From an uncultured Paenibacillaceae bacterium (GTDB lineage Bacteria; Bacillota; Bacilli; Aneurinibacillales; Aneurinibacillaceae), in NCBI GenBank assembly GCA_946478845.1, contig CAMLDI010000049.1, positions 1 to 17,007 of the forward strand: DNA of 17,007 nt, written 5' to 3'. A program made the translations under genes and the position numbers. The notes under the pieces were generated by a model, which worked only from the letters and a program-made list of their open reading frames with translations, did not search any database and was not told the DNA's origin. This document shows positions 1 through 6,884 of this stretch, one piece after another (the first letter of the stretch is position 1; every line of letters begins with the position of its first letter).

Positions 1-1
1 A

Positions 2-247
2 GAACATCACGGTGCCATTTATGGTCCAGATCCCAGTGATGCATCAAGACCTTTGCGCGGCCAGGTCCAAAACTTTGTTGGCATTACGATTGATGATTCC
101 AAATTGACAGCTATCACCTATGAGATTGATCAAAACAAAAATAATGCTCAACCTTATATCATTGACCGGTTTGGCATATATAAAAATGAAGTTACCGCTC
201 CCATGTTAAAGGGAGCAAATGCTTTCAAAGTAGCAGATAGAAAATAA
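2..247 (+). CDS. C-terminal end of an unidentified protein (possibly metallophosphoesterase type), 5' truncated by the window
   Basis: The reading frame is open from base 2 to a TAA at 245-247, and no start is visible, so this is the last ~81 residues of a gene entering from the left. The visible part begins EHHGAIYGPDP and ends with a beta-rich stretch including PYIIDRFGIYK. Its beta-strand character, with a His-His-Gly segment near the start, recalls the C-terminal end of secreted calcineurin-like or purple-acid-phosphatase-like metallophosphoesterases of Bacillales. That assignment rests on general resemblance and is weak. The coding status is well supported, because the frame stops just before a strong terminator. 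It converges with the minus-strand operon to its right and is probably unrelated to it. Confidence 0.5.
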   Translation, partial: EHHGAIYGPDPSDASRPLRGQVQNFVGITIDDSKLTAITYEIDQNKNNAQPYIIDRFGIYKNEVTAPMLKGANAFKVADRK

Positions 248-252
248 AGAAG

Positions 253-297
253 GAGGCTTTAACCCTTTGTTCCATTGGGTTAAAGCCTCTTATTTTT
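253..297. terminator. Bidirectional rho-independent terminator between convergent genes
   Basis: A perfect 13-bp stem (253-265 paired with 277-289) encloses an 11-nt loop. On the plus strand it is followed by a T-rich run (290-297). On the minus strand the sequence past the other arm is also T-rich (complement of 241-252). It ends transcription of the plus-strand gene finishing at 247 and of the six-gene minus-strand operon. The stop codon of the last operon gene (280-282) lies inside the right arm. Confidence 0.85.
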
Positions 298-1422
298 CAA
301 TAAGGGGACCCCAATACCATTAATCAAACCTTGGAGAACCATGAAGCCTAGTTTTCTGCGCAAGGGGAGATGGTGGGTATAAACCCCGCTATACTCAATC
401 ACCCCTTCACCCCCCCGGTTTATCTTAAAATCAGCGGCACCGGAACTCATATTAAGAAGATATCCTTTGTTTTCTGATTCCTCATTTAAGAGGGCAGAAA
501 GTACACGATAAACCCCGGCTTCTTTCTCTAAATCAGTGTTATATCCAAAGAGGGGAGTGGTCATTATGCCATTGATTTTCCAATAGCCAAGGCATCCGAT
601 GAAATGATTCCCTTTTTTCACGCCTTTCATGGTAAGTAAATCATCCTTTAAACTTAGGCGGATAAAATCCTCTGTAAACTTCGGATTCCACTTAGAGTAC
701 TTCTTAATATATAAATCATTGTATAAGTCCAATAGTTCCCCGGCATAACCCTTGTGATTTTCATTCAAATCGATAATTTCATATCCTTTTTTGCGAATGA
801 GGCTATAATCCCGGTTTACGTGTTCCCTTTGCCGTCCCTTCATTTCCTTTCGATGTTTGGAGAAATACACCTGGCGGCTGGCAATCATGTGATACCCCTT
901 TTTTTGTAAGGAAGTGTATATATCTTTATAAACATACTGATTAATCGAACGGAAAATGAGTACATGATGGGGAAACCTGGTTGTTAAATAGGTTGTAATA
1001 GCTTCGATTTGTTCCTCTGATAAATCCATATAAAGATTGGTAGAAAACATCCAATTATTAATATGAATCACCTTATTTATCTGGGAGAAACGAAGCAATT
1101 TTCCCAGTCCAGATATAAGGCCTTCCAGGGTTTTCTTCAAGAAGGCATTTTTGATTAATACCAGTTCTTCCTTTGCATAGTCCACATAATGGGTGTAAGG
1201 AGAAACAACATAAGCATTTCCTATTTCTCCATGATTAATAGTGATAGGAACCAATACCTCATCTACTTGCAGAAGAGCAACCTGGGTTTGGATATTTTCG
1301 ATATATTTTAGGGAACCGTCTTTGATAAAAGGCGTAAAGAACCGTTTTACATAACGGGAATTTTCATCCTGGGGTTCTTTCAATTGGTCAATGTTTTCTG
1401 CATCAAATAAAACAATATTCAT
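280..1422 (-). CDS. GNAT/FemAB-like acyltransferase, last gene of biosynthetic operon
   Basis: This 380-residue soluble protein has no signal peptide or membrane segments. The N-terminal ~150 residues are a poorly recognisable mixed alpha/beta region. The C-terminal half, from about residue 195, looks like the acyl-CoA N-acyltransferase fold used by GNAT and FemAB/CelD-like enzymes. It contains a helix of the form LYNDLYIKKYSKW, a strand with GCLGYWKI, and a closing segment NMSSGAADFK followed by the basic HLPLRRKLGF. In comparable enzymes this half transfers an acyl or aminoacyl group to an amine. Substrate and donor cannot be read from the sequence. The ATG overlaps the TGA of the upstream adenylating enzyme by 4 nt, with GAGGAG about 12 nt before it, so the two are probably translationally coupled. 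As the last gene of the operon it may attach the activated acid to its final acceptor, which is inference. Fold assignment moderate; function uncertain. Confidence 0.65.
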   Translation of the reverse strand: MNIVLFDAENIDQLKEPQDENSRYVKRFFTPFIKDGSLKYIENIQTQVALLQVDEVLVPITINHGEIGNAYVVSPYTHYVDYAKEELVLIKNAFLKKTLEGLISGLGKLLRFSQINKVIHINNWMFSTNLYMDLSEEQIEAITTYLTTRFPHHVLIFRSINQYVYKDIYTSLQKKGYHMIASRQVYFSKHRKEMKGRQREHVNRDYSLIRKKGYEIIDLNENHKGYAGELLDLYNDLYIKKYSKWNPKFTEDFIRLSLKDDLLTMKGVKKGNHFIGCLGYWKINGIMTTPLFGYNTDLEKEAGVYRVLSALLNEESENKGYLLNMSSGAADFKINRGGEGVIEYSGVYTHHLPLRRKLGFMVLQGLINGIGVPLLKNKRL

Positions 1423-2729
1423 TTCCGTTGGATTCTCCTCATTTTAGCCCCTTTTTCTAAATGGATTCCATAAGAAAAAGTAAGTTGTGGCAGAGCGCAT
1501 CCCAGTTGGTCCAGGATGGCATACAGGTTTTCTCGAACCTGATTCTCCGCCATTTTTTGATCTCCCTGACATTGAAGGTATACATGAATCCTTTCTAGAC
1601 TTTCTTGAACCACTCTATATTCCTCAATAGCATCCGTAGCAGTAATGATTGCTCTTCTTATAAAATCAGGGAACACAGTTACCATATTGTCCTCTTTTTT
1701 GGCTTTCATATAAAACAAATCATCGCATCTGCCTTCGATATATTCTAAGGCTATAAAAGGGGAGCCGCAGGGACAGGGGTCCTTTTTCTCTGTCAAAATA
1801 TCATTTAAACGATAGCGAATTATAGGTTGGGTAGTTCGCTGAAAATCTGTCAGAATGGGCATGAATTTCCCAAGGCCTTCATCTAAATATTCCTTTTCAA
1901 TAATCAGAATGTCTTCATTTAAATGGAGGGTTCCATGGGAGCAGGTAAACCCGAGAAACCCTTCTGTACATTGGTAAATCTGGTGAATCCTTTGTTGAAA
2001 GATCTCCTCCATATAGGACTGATCCATGGGGTCTAACACTTCAGCAACAGATACAATTTTAATGGGATGAATGGATAATTTTCTTTCCTTTTGCGCCCTG
2101 GCTAATAGACGTAACATGGAAGGAGGGGCTACTACTATCGTAGGCTGGAACTTATCCAATTCAGCAACATTTTCTTCTAAGGTCGAAAAAAGATCAAAAA
2201 AGTGAAACTGAATTTTAAAGCCATTGAGGGTGGTGTAAAGATTGCTATTGGCTCGCAGGAAAAAGGCGATTCTTTGTTTGGGTCCAAAAAAGAGGGAAGT
2301 AGGGAGTACTTTTCCCAGGATATTTCCGGCCCAGGCCATTTGCTCTATTTTGCTAACGAGAAAAAGCCCCCGATTGCCGGAGGTCCCAGAGGAAAGGCCA
2401 ATGGTGATTCCATCAATTTTGGGGGTGAAATCCCTTGTTTCTTCTGCCCGAAGTGCCACTTTGAAAGCTTCTTCCTTTTTTATGCCTGCGGTATTTAAGT
2501 TGTCAAAGTGCTCCATCATGATGGATTTATCAATAATGGGAAAGTGACGCCACTCTTGAATCGAGTGTTTCTTTAAATAAGAGTAATAAAATTTTGACTG
2601 AGGAAGGACAGTCTTTAGAAACTTGTCCACAGCTTTATTTTGATAGGCTTCGATCTCTCTCCGATTGCTAAATCGATTTAGGCGCCTGGCATGATTATAT
2701 TGAGTGAGAAAAGCGATAATCCCTTTCAT
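1419..2729 (-). CDS. Adenylate-forming enzyme, PaaK / coenzyme F390 synthetase-related
   Basis: The 436-residue protein belongs to the ANL superfamily branch of phenylacetate-CoA ligase and F390 synthetase. Visible signatures are the phosphate-binding motif SSGTSGNRG (residues 113-121), the A5-like YQCTEGF (252-258), the A8-like region RYRLND (305-310) and EGRCDD (332-337). A Cys-x-Cys pair in CPCGS (319-323) follows C263 and H265, reminiscent of the zinc site of PaaK-type enzymes. Such enzymes activate a carboxylate with ATP to an acyl-adenylate and pass it to a thiol, amine or hydroxyl. The length fits the short F390-like subgroup. The start is the ATG at 2729, which overlaps the upstream stop as ATGA, with AAGGAG 8 nt before it. 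In this operon it probably activates the acid made by the ketoacyl synthase and the reductase. The substrate is unknown, and whether it makes a thioester, amide or lactone is not decidable here. Confidence 0.85.
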   Translation of the reverse strand: MKGIIAFLTQYNHARRLNRFSNRREIEAYQNKAVDKFLKTVLPQSKFYYSYLKKHSIQEWRHFPIIDKSIMMEHFDNLNTAGIKKEEAFKVALRAEETRDFTPKIDGITIGLSSGTSGNRGLFLVSKIEQMAWAGNILGKVLPTSLFFGPKQRIAFFLRANSNLYTTLNGFKIQFHFFDLFSTLEENVAELDKFQPTIVVAPPSMLRLLARAQKERKLSIHPIKIVSVAEVLDPMDQSYMEEIFQQRIHQIYQCTEGFLGFTCSHGTLHLNEDILIIEKEYLDEGLGKFMPILTDFQRTTQPIIRYRLNDILTEKKDPCPCGSPFIALEYIEGRCDDLFYMKAKKEDNMVTVFPDFIRRAIITATDAIEEYRVVQESLERIHVYLQCQGDQKMAENQVRENLYAILDQLGCALPQLTFSYGIHLEKGAKMRRIQRK

Positions 2730-3550
2730 GATTCTTTCTCCTTAAAGAAATCCATAGCGTGGGTAGGAATGATTTGAACTTCGGGATACAGCTTATGAAA
2801 ATCATGGATTTTTTGAATGGTTTCTTTGTATTGATGCCAATTGTCCATAATTAAAGATGCTAATGGGTTAGGAAAACTAAGGTTTTTATAGGTTTCAGAA
2901 AGCCAGCAGGCATCTGAAACAAAGAAAAGGGGGACATCCCTTCCTCTTACAAAAATCCCAAATTGGCCTCTTGTATGCCCGGGCAATTCCACTGCGAGAA
3001 TCTTTTGGTCTCCAAACAAATCATAAGCCATAGGGAAAGGTGAATTTTTTAAAGGAAATTGAATGACAGGACAATCTTCAATAAACCCCACCCGTTTTGA
3101 AAAATCTTCTGGCAAAAGGGAAGGGATAAAGGCATTTTTTAAAGCGGAAAAACCAGTTTTGTTTTGCAGATGGGTGTAATCCTTTCCTGAGCAAATAAAT
3201 CTAGCTGCAGGAAAGTCACGGCAACCTCCAATGTGGTCTGCATGAAAATGGGAAAGAATAATAGTTTTTACTTCCTCAGGGGCAATCCCCATGGCTTCCA
3301 ATTGGTCTTTTGCACTTTCTCCTTTATTTAAATAGATGGGAGTCATTTTTCCGTAAATGCCATAAGGGAACTTTTTCATGCTTTGTTCCACATGGTTGGA
3401 ATATCCGGTATCAAATAATATGTACCCCCGGTTAGGGTGTTCAATCAGGACAAAGAGGGCCGGAAAAGAAACGGTTTTCCATCCTCCATGTTTGGAGGCG
3501 ATTTTCTCCAGATGGGTGCAATAGCCTGCTTTCAGGATAGTAATGTTCAT
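2726..3550 (-). CDS. Metallo-beta-lactamase-fold hydrolase (AHL-lactonase-like)
   Basis: The 274-residue protein carries a complete set of MBL-fold metal ligands: HFHADH (H101, H103, D105, H106), H192 in the GHTRGQFG loop, D213 in SDACW, and H264 in PTHAMD. This spacing, with a long insertion after the HxHxDH motif, resembles the quorum-quenching N-acyl-homoserine lactonase subgroup (AiiA-like). Those enzymes open lactone rings with a dinuclear zinc centre. There is no signal peptide, so it should act in the cytoplasm. The ATG overlaps the upstream stop by 4 nt, with AGGAAGG as its SD. Its place between a reductase and an acid-activating enzyme suggests it hydrolyses a lactone or thioester intermediate, or edits a dead-end product. 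That role is inference. A thioesterase-like role is equally possible. Confidence 0.85.
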   Translation of the reverse strand: MNITILKAGYCTHLEKIASKHGGWKTVSFPALFVLIEHPNRGYILFDTGYSNHVEQSMKKFPYGIYGKMTPIYLNKGESAKDQLEAMGIAPEEVKTIILSHFHADHIGGCRDFPAARFICSGKDYTHLQNKTGFSALKNAFIPSLLPEDFSKRVGFIEDCPVIQFPLKNSPFPMAYDLFGDQKILAVELPGHTRGQFGIFVRGRDVPLFFVSDACWLSETYKNLSFPNPLASLIMDNWHQYKETIQKIHDFHKLYPEVQIIPTHAMDFFKEKES

Positions 3551-4551
3551 CCTTTGTCACCTTCCTGTTGTAGATACCATTTCACATATCGTTGTATGCC
3601 TTCATCTACATTTATGGAAGGGGAATACCCCAGTTCTTCTTTGGCCCGGTTAATATCCAGGGTTTGGTTTTTTCCAATCACACTTAAAGAGTATCGGGTA
3701 AGCAAAGGTTCCTTCTCAGGGAGAAAAACCTTGTGAAATCCCTCTATAAGGCCTACAAGAGAAAAAGCCACAGAAAAAGGGATGTGGATTTTCCTGAACT
3801 CTGTACCTAATTCTTGAAATAGACGTTCCAATAAATCGATAAAATACAGGGGTTCCCCATTGGTAATATTGTATTTTTTCCCTAAGTTTTCTTCTCCTGT
3901 GTTCATGCATAAAAGAAGGGCATCCACAACATTGCCTACATAAGTAATATCTGTGAGAATTCTGCCTCCCCGAAATATAGGTACCCCCTTTTTTTCATTG
4001 GCCTTGATGAGACGGGGAATAATCGTGGTATCACCTTCACCAAAAAGGGCTCGTGGGCGAATGGTGATGACAGGTAGTCCTCTTTGGTGGGCCTGATCGA
4101 TTTCCTTCTCTGCTAATCTTTTGGTATGGGCATAATGATTGACAGCCTTTACGGTCAGGGCATCTTCTTCCTTCACGCCAAGCCGGTCATCAAAACGAAA
4201 ATACAGGCTGGGGGTGGAGACATGAATCAGGCGTTTCACTCCATTTTTTTCGCAGGCAGATATGATATGGCGGGTTCCTTCTACATTGCTTTGATAAAAA
4301 TTTTCAAATTTTCCCCAGGGGGAAGAAAAAGCCGCACAATGAAAGACGTAGTCCATTCCCTGACAGGCATCACGGACGTTCTCTTCTTCTATTAGCGAAG
4401 TTTGTATAAAGGAGCTTCCTTCCTTTTCTAATTCTTTTCCGACTTTTTCATTTCTCCCCAGGGCATACACTTCATAACCCAGGGAATTAAGGCGTTTGCA
4501 TAAGTGTTGGCCGAGAAATCCTGTTCCCCCGGTGACTAAAACTCTTGTCAA
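3547..4551 (-). CDS. NAD(P)-dependent extended SDR, OleD / 3-beta-HSD-like
   Basis: This is a Rossmann-fold reductase of the extended short-chain dehydrogenase family. Numbered from an upstream ATG at 4566, the nucleotide-binding motif GGTGFLG is at residues 13-19, the active-site Ser region HVSTPS at 115-120, and the catalytic YxxxK at Y145 and K149. A conserved IRPRALFGEGDTTIIPRL stretch follows. The pattern matches the 3-beta-hydroxysteroid dehydrogenase group that includes OleD, which reduces 2-alkyl-3-ketoacids. I place the start at the TTG at 4551 rather than the ATG at 4566. A G-rich SD (4559-4564) lies 7 nt before the TTG, the product then begins MTRVLVTGGTGFLG as in relatives, and the TTG overlaps the upstream TGA. 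This gives about 334 residues. It probably reduces the keto product of the operon's KAS III-like enzyme. Confidence 0.88.
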   Translation of the reverse strand: MTRVLVTGGTGFLGQHLCKRLNSLGYEVYALGRNEKVGKELEKEGSSFIQTSLIEEENVRDACQGMDYVFHCAAFSSPWGKFENFYQSNVEGTRHIISACEKNGVKRLIHVSTPSLYFRFDDRLGVKEEDALTVKAVNHYAHTKRLAEKEIDQAHQRGLPVITIRPRALFGEGDTTIIPRLIKANEKKGVPIFRGGRILTDITYVGNVVDALLLCMNTGEENLGKKYNITNGEPLYFIDLLERLFQELGTEFRKIHIPFSVAFSLVGLIEGFHKVFLPEKEPLLTRYSLSVIGKNQTLDINRAKEELGYSPSINVDEGIQRYVKWYLQQEGDKG

Positions 4552-5705
4552 AGGTTTTCCCCCCATTCAATATCCATGGTGGTGACTGCTGTTAAATCTT
4601 TTTTATATTTCATGGCTTTTCTCAGTATGTTGAAAAACACGGGTATTTGATAGAAGAAAGGTTTCATATCTTTTTTTGAAAAAACCACATCTTTCGCCCC
4701 CTTAAAGTCTTTAAAAAAGGAAGGCATTTTTTTAATGGCGGTACCACTCATCACACCATAAAGCAGCATGGGAATACCCAGCATATAGGCCTGATCCTTA
4801 GCTGGTGTAATTATCTGATTGTTTTCCTTGATGAAGGTAAGGGTAAACTCTTTGTTGCCATTAAAAAGATGGATGCCACTGGTGCTTCTCGGATTACATT
4901 CGATAGGATAGATCCTGCCTTGTGAATCGATAAAAAAGTCAAAGGCGATTTGGCCAGTGAAATTTTCCTGTTCAATGATATGGGAAACAAATTTTTGGAT
5001 TTCCTCGTTCTCCATTTGTTGAAAAAAGACGGTTGCCCCTGGTCCGGCGGTATACTTCGTTGGATAGAGGCAATGGGCCAAGAGTTTCCCTTGGGAAGCA
5101 ACAGAGTAAGAACAATATTGGGTTCCCTGAATAAAATCCTGGACAATCCATGGCCTTTCTTCTGAGATGGAAAGGTGTGGTATAGGATCTCCTTTTTCAT
5201 AGAAATGAACCTGTGAACCAAAGCGGGAATAGACCGGCTTAATCACAACCTTTTCTTCTTTTCTGGCAAGCAAATCCTTCAACTGTTGATGAGAAGTGAC
5301 ACAGGTTGTGGGTGGCGGGGAATACCCGAAACTTTTCACCAGTTTATAAAACTCCCATTTGTTGTGAAGTTTCCATAGTTTATGAATATCCTCACAAAAA
5401 ACCTGGCACCCTGTTTGTTCTATGGTTTCTTTTCCTAAGGAAATATGAAAGATTTCTTCGCAGGTAGGAACCAGCAAAGAAATGTTAATTTTATTAATAA
5501 TCCTGCATAAAGCTTGAATATATCCTTTATGGTCCTCATTGGGTTTGGGCACAAGAAAAGATTCTTCTATAGAATGAGATACTTTACACAGGTGTATTTT
5601 CTCGCTTTCCGCCACAAAGACACGAAATCCTTGTTCCTTGAATAAACGTGCTAAATGAAGGGTCACCGGGGCCCGGCCTCCAGTTAGCAAAATATTAGTA
5701 GACAA
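4548..5705 (-). CDS. ATP-grasp carboxylate-amine (or carboxylate-thiol) ligase
   Basis: The 385-residue protein has an ATP-grasp layout. An N-terminal pre-ATP-grasp Rossmann-like part begins with LLTGGRAPVTLHLAR. The nucleotide-binding lysine strand KVVIKPVYSRFGS is at about 153-164, the purine-contact strand WIVQDFIQGTQY at 186-197, and the metal-binding strand ends IECNPRSTSG (E269, N271). It resembles carbamoyl-phosphate-synthase-like and amino-acid ligases that join a carboxylate to an amine through an acyl-phosphate. The C-terminal ~100 residues are hydrophobic and basic and match nothing I recognise. The start is a TTG, fixed by GGGAGG 8 nt upstream, and it overlaps the upstream gene by 11 nt. 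In the pathway it may attach an amino acid or amine to the acyl product. The operon therefore has two separate ATP-dependent carboxylate-activating enzymes. Confidence 0.85.
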   Translation of the reverse strand: MSTNILLTGGRAPVTLHLARLFKEQGFRVFVAESEKIHLCKVSHSIEESFLVPKPNEDHKGYIQALCRIINKINISLLVPTCEEIFHISLGKETIEQTGCQVFCEDIHKLWKLHNKWEFYKLVKSFGYSPPPTTCVTSHQQLKDLLARKEEKVVIKPVYSRFGSQVHFYEKGDPIPHLSISEERPWIVQDFIQGTQYCSYSVASQGKLLAHCLYPTKYTAGPGATVFFQQMENEEIQKFVSHIIEQENFTGQIAFDFFIDSQGRIYPIECNPRSTSGIHLFNGNKEFTLTFIKENNQIITPAKDQAYMLGIPMLLYGVMSGTAIKKMPSFFKDFKGAKDVVFSKKDMKPFFYQIPVFFNILRKAMKYKKDLTAVTTMDIEWGENL

Positions 5706-6687
5706 AGATGAGGCCTCCCAAACTAAGTCCGGCGGATGTTCCTACTAGCATGACTTTGTCGCCCCGTTCAATTTTGTTTTGCATAATCGCATCATGTAAT
5801 GCCATAGGAATGGAAGCGGCTACTACATTTCCATGGTCGGCAATGATATTCATAAAACATTCATTCTCAATCCCCAGTTTCAATCGCATCAGTTCCATGG
5901 CTTTGCCACTGGCTTGATGGGGGATCACCATATCGATATCTTTCAGGGTAAAGGGTTCATTTTTATATAGTTCTTTCATAAAGTCATCCATTACTTTGGA
6001 GGATAATTTGAAAACGGCTCTTCCATTCATAGCAAATAAAAAGTCTTCTTCTGTTTGGGAAGAATGGTTTCTTGGGTGCATTTTATTCCCGCCACCCCGG
6101 ATTTCTGTATAATGAACCCCTTCCATAAAGGTTTCAATTCGTGCAGTTAGAATTTTAGAAGTTTGGTTAGGCCGGGATTGTTCAATGATGACAGCGGCTG
6201 CCCCATCCCCGAATAAGACGGAGCTTTCCAGGTGGTTATAGTTGATTCCTACGGAAGTAATATCGCTAGATACCAGGATAACTCTATGATATCTCCCTTC
6301 ATCTACCAGGTAGGAGATAACATCTAATCCTACAACAAAGGACAGGCAAGTGGAGTTAAAGTCAAAGGCTGGAATGTTATTTTTAAGGCCCAATTCCTCT
6401 TTAATCAGGCTAGCATTGCTGGGAATGGGTTGTTCATAAGTTCCAGATGTGGCAACGATACAGTCGATGTCATCCAGGGTTAAGCCAGCATGGGCAAGAG
6501 CTTGATGGATGGCTTTTGCTGCCATTTGGGATGCAGTCTCCCCTTCAATTTGATGCCTGTACTTGACACCAGACTTTTTATATACGGTTCCTTCTGGGAG
6601 TCCAAAGCGTTGATCCAGTTCTTCAGCGGAAACGATTTTCGGGGGAAGGTATTTTCCAGTTCCTATGATTCTTACATTTCTATTCAT
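5695..6687 (-). CDS. Beta-ketoacyl synthase III-like condensing enzyme (OleA-like)
   Basis: This thiolase-fold condensing enzyme of about 330 residues keeps the complete KAS III Cys-His-Asn triad: C114 in NSTCLSF, H257 in PHQAS and N287 in DHGNVVAAS. The glycine-rich LFGDGAAAV (158-166) and the C-terminal GTSAGLSLGG are also present. The CLSF sequence after the nucleophile is closer to the OleA-type CL(A/G)F than to the CAGF of housekeeping FabH. This suggests a Claisen condensation of acyl thioesters for secondary metabolism, not fatty acid initiation. An ATG exists 16 codons further upstream (6735) but has no SD and sits at the predicted transcription start. I chose the ATG at 6687, which has GGAGAGG upstream and yields the family-typical N-terminus MNRNVRIIGTGKYLPP. 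It is the first gene of the operon. Confidence 0.9.
   Translation of the reverse strand: MNRNVRIIGTGKYLPPKIVSAEELDQRFGLPEGTVYKKSGVKYRHQIEGETASQMAAKAIHQALAHAGLTLDDIDCIVATSGTYEQPIPSNASLIKEELGLKNNIPAFDFNSTCLSFVVGLDVISYLVDEGRYHRVILVSSDITSVGINYNHLESSVLFGDGAAAVIIEQSRPNQTSKILTARIETFMEGVHYTEIRGGGNKMHPRNHSSQTEEDFLFAMNGRAVFKLSSKVMDDFMKELYKNEPFTLKDIDMVIPHQASGKAMELMRLKLGIENECFMNIIADHGNVVAASIPMALHDAIMQNKIERGDKVMLVGTSAGLSLGGLIFVY
5714..5719 (-). promoter_or_regulatory. Ribosome binding site fixing the TTG start of the ATP-grasp gene
   Basis: GGGAGG lies inside the 3' end of the ketoacyl synthase gene, 8 nt before the TTG at 5705. No ATG lies nearby in this frame, so the SD decides the start. Confidence 0.7.
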
Positions 6688-6739
6688 TCTTTTTTCATCC
6701 TCTCCAACAAGTTGCTCAAACTTCCAGTTGGGCATTTCT

Positions 6740-6748
6740 AGTATATCA
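6740..6748 (-). promoter_or_regulatory. Extended -10 promoter of the biosynthetic operon
   Basis: On the minus strand the sequence reads TGATATACT, an extended -10 (TG-n-TATACT) with one mismatch to TATAAT. No good -35 is found 16-18 nt upstream, as is usual for extended -10 promoters. Transcription would start near 6733, leaving a leader of about 45 nt before the ATG at 6687. Confidence 0.45.
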
Positions 6749-6803
6749 TAAGTAATTTAATAGATTGGGAGGTGAGTGTTGGAAGAATGGGGAAGGGAAC
6801 AAG

Positions 6804-6831
6804 AAAAAGGGAGCGAATGCCCCCTTTTTTT
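6804..6831. terminator. Rho-independent terminator after the nitrilase-fusion gene
   Basis: A stem of 10 pairs with one A-C mismatch (6804-6814 with 6819-6829) closes a GAAT tetraloop. Pyrimidine-rich runs lie on both sides: TTTTTCTTGTT reading the minus strand and seven T reading the plus strand. It lies about 55 nt past the stop of the minus-strand gene ending at 6885 and insulates the downstream operon. Confidence 0.75.
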
Positions 6832-6884
6832 CTAATGATTAAATTTTACGGGCTAAATGAAATGCCTGATGAATGATCAGTTTC

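Noticed and set aside
2202..2547. Two overlapping plus-strand ORFs of about 100 codons opposite the adenylating enzyme
   Set aside because: They lie fully antisense to a well-supported gene with intact family motifs, and their translations show no domain character.
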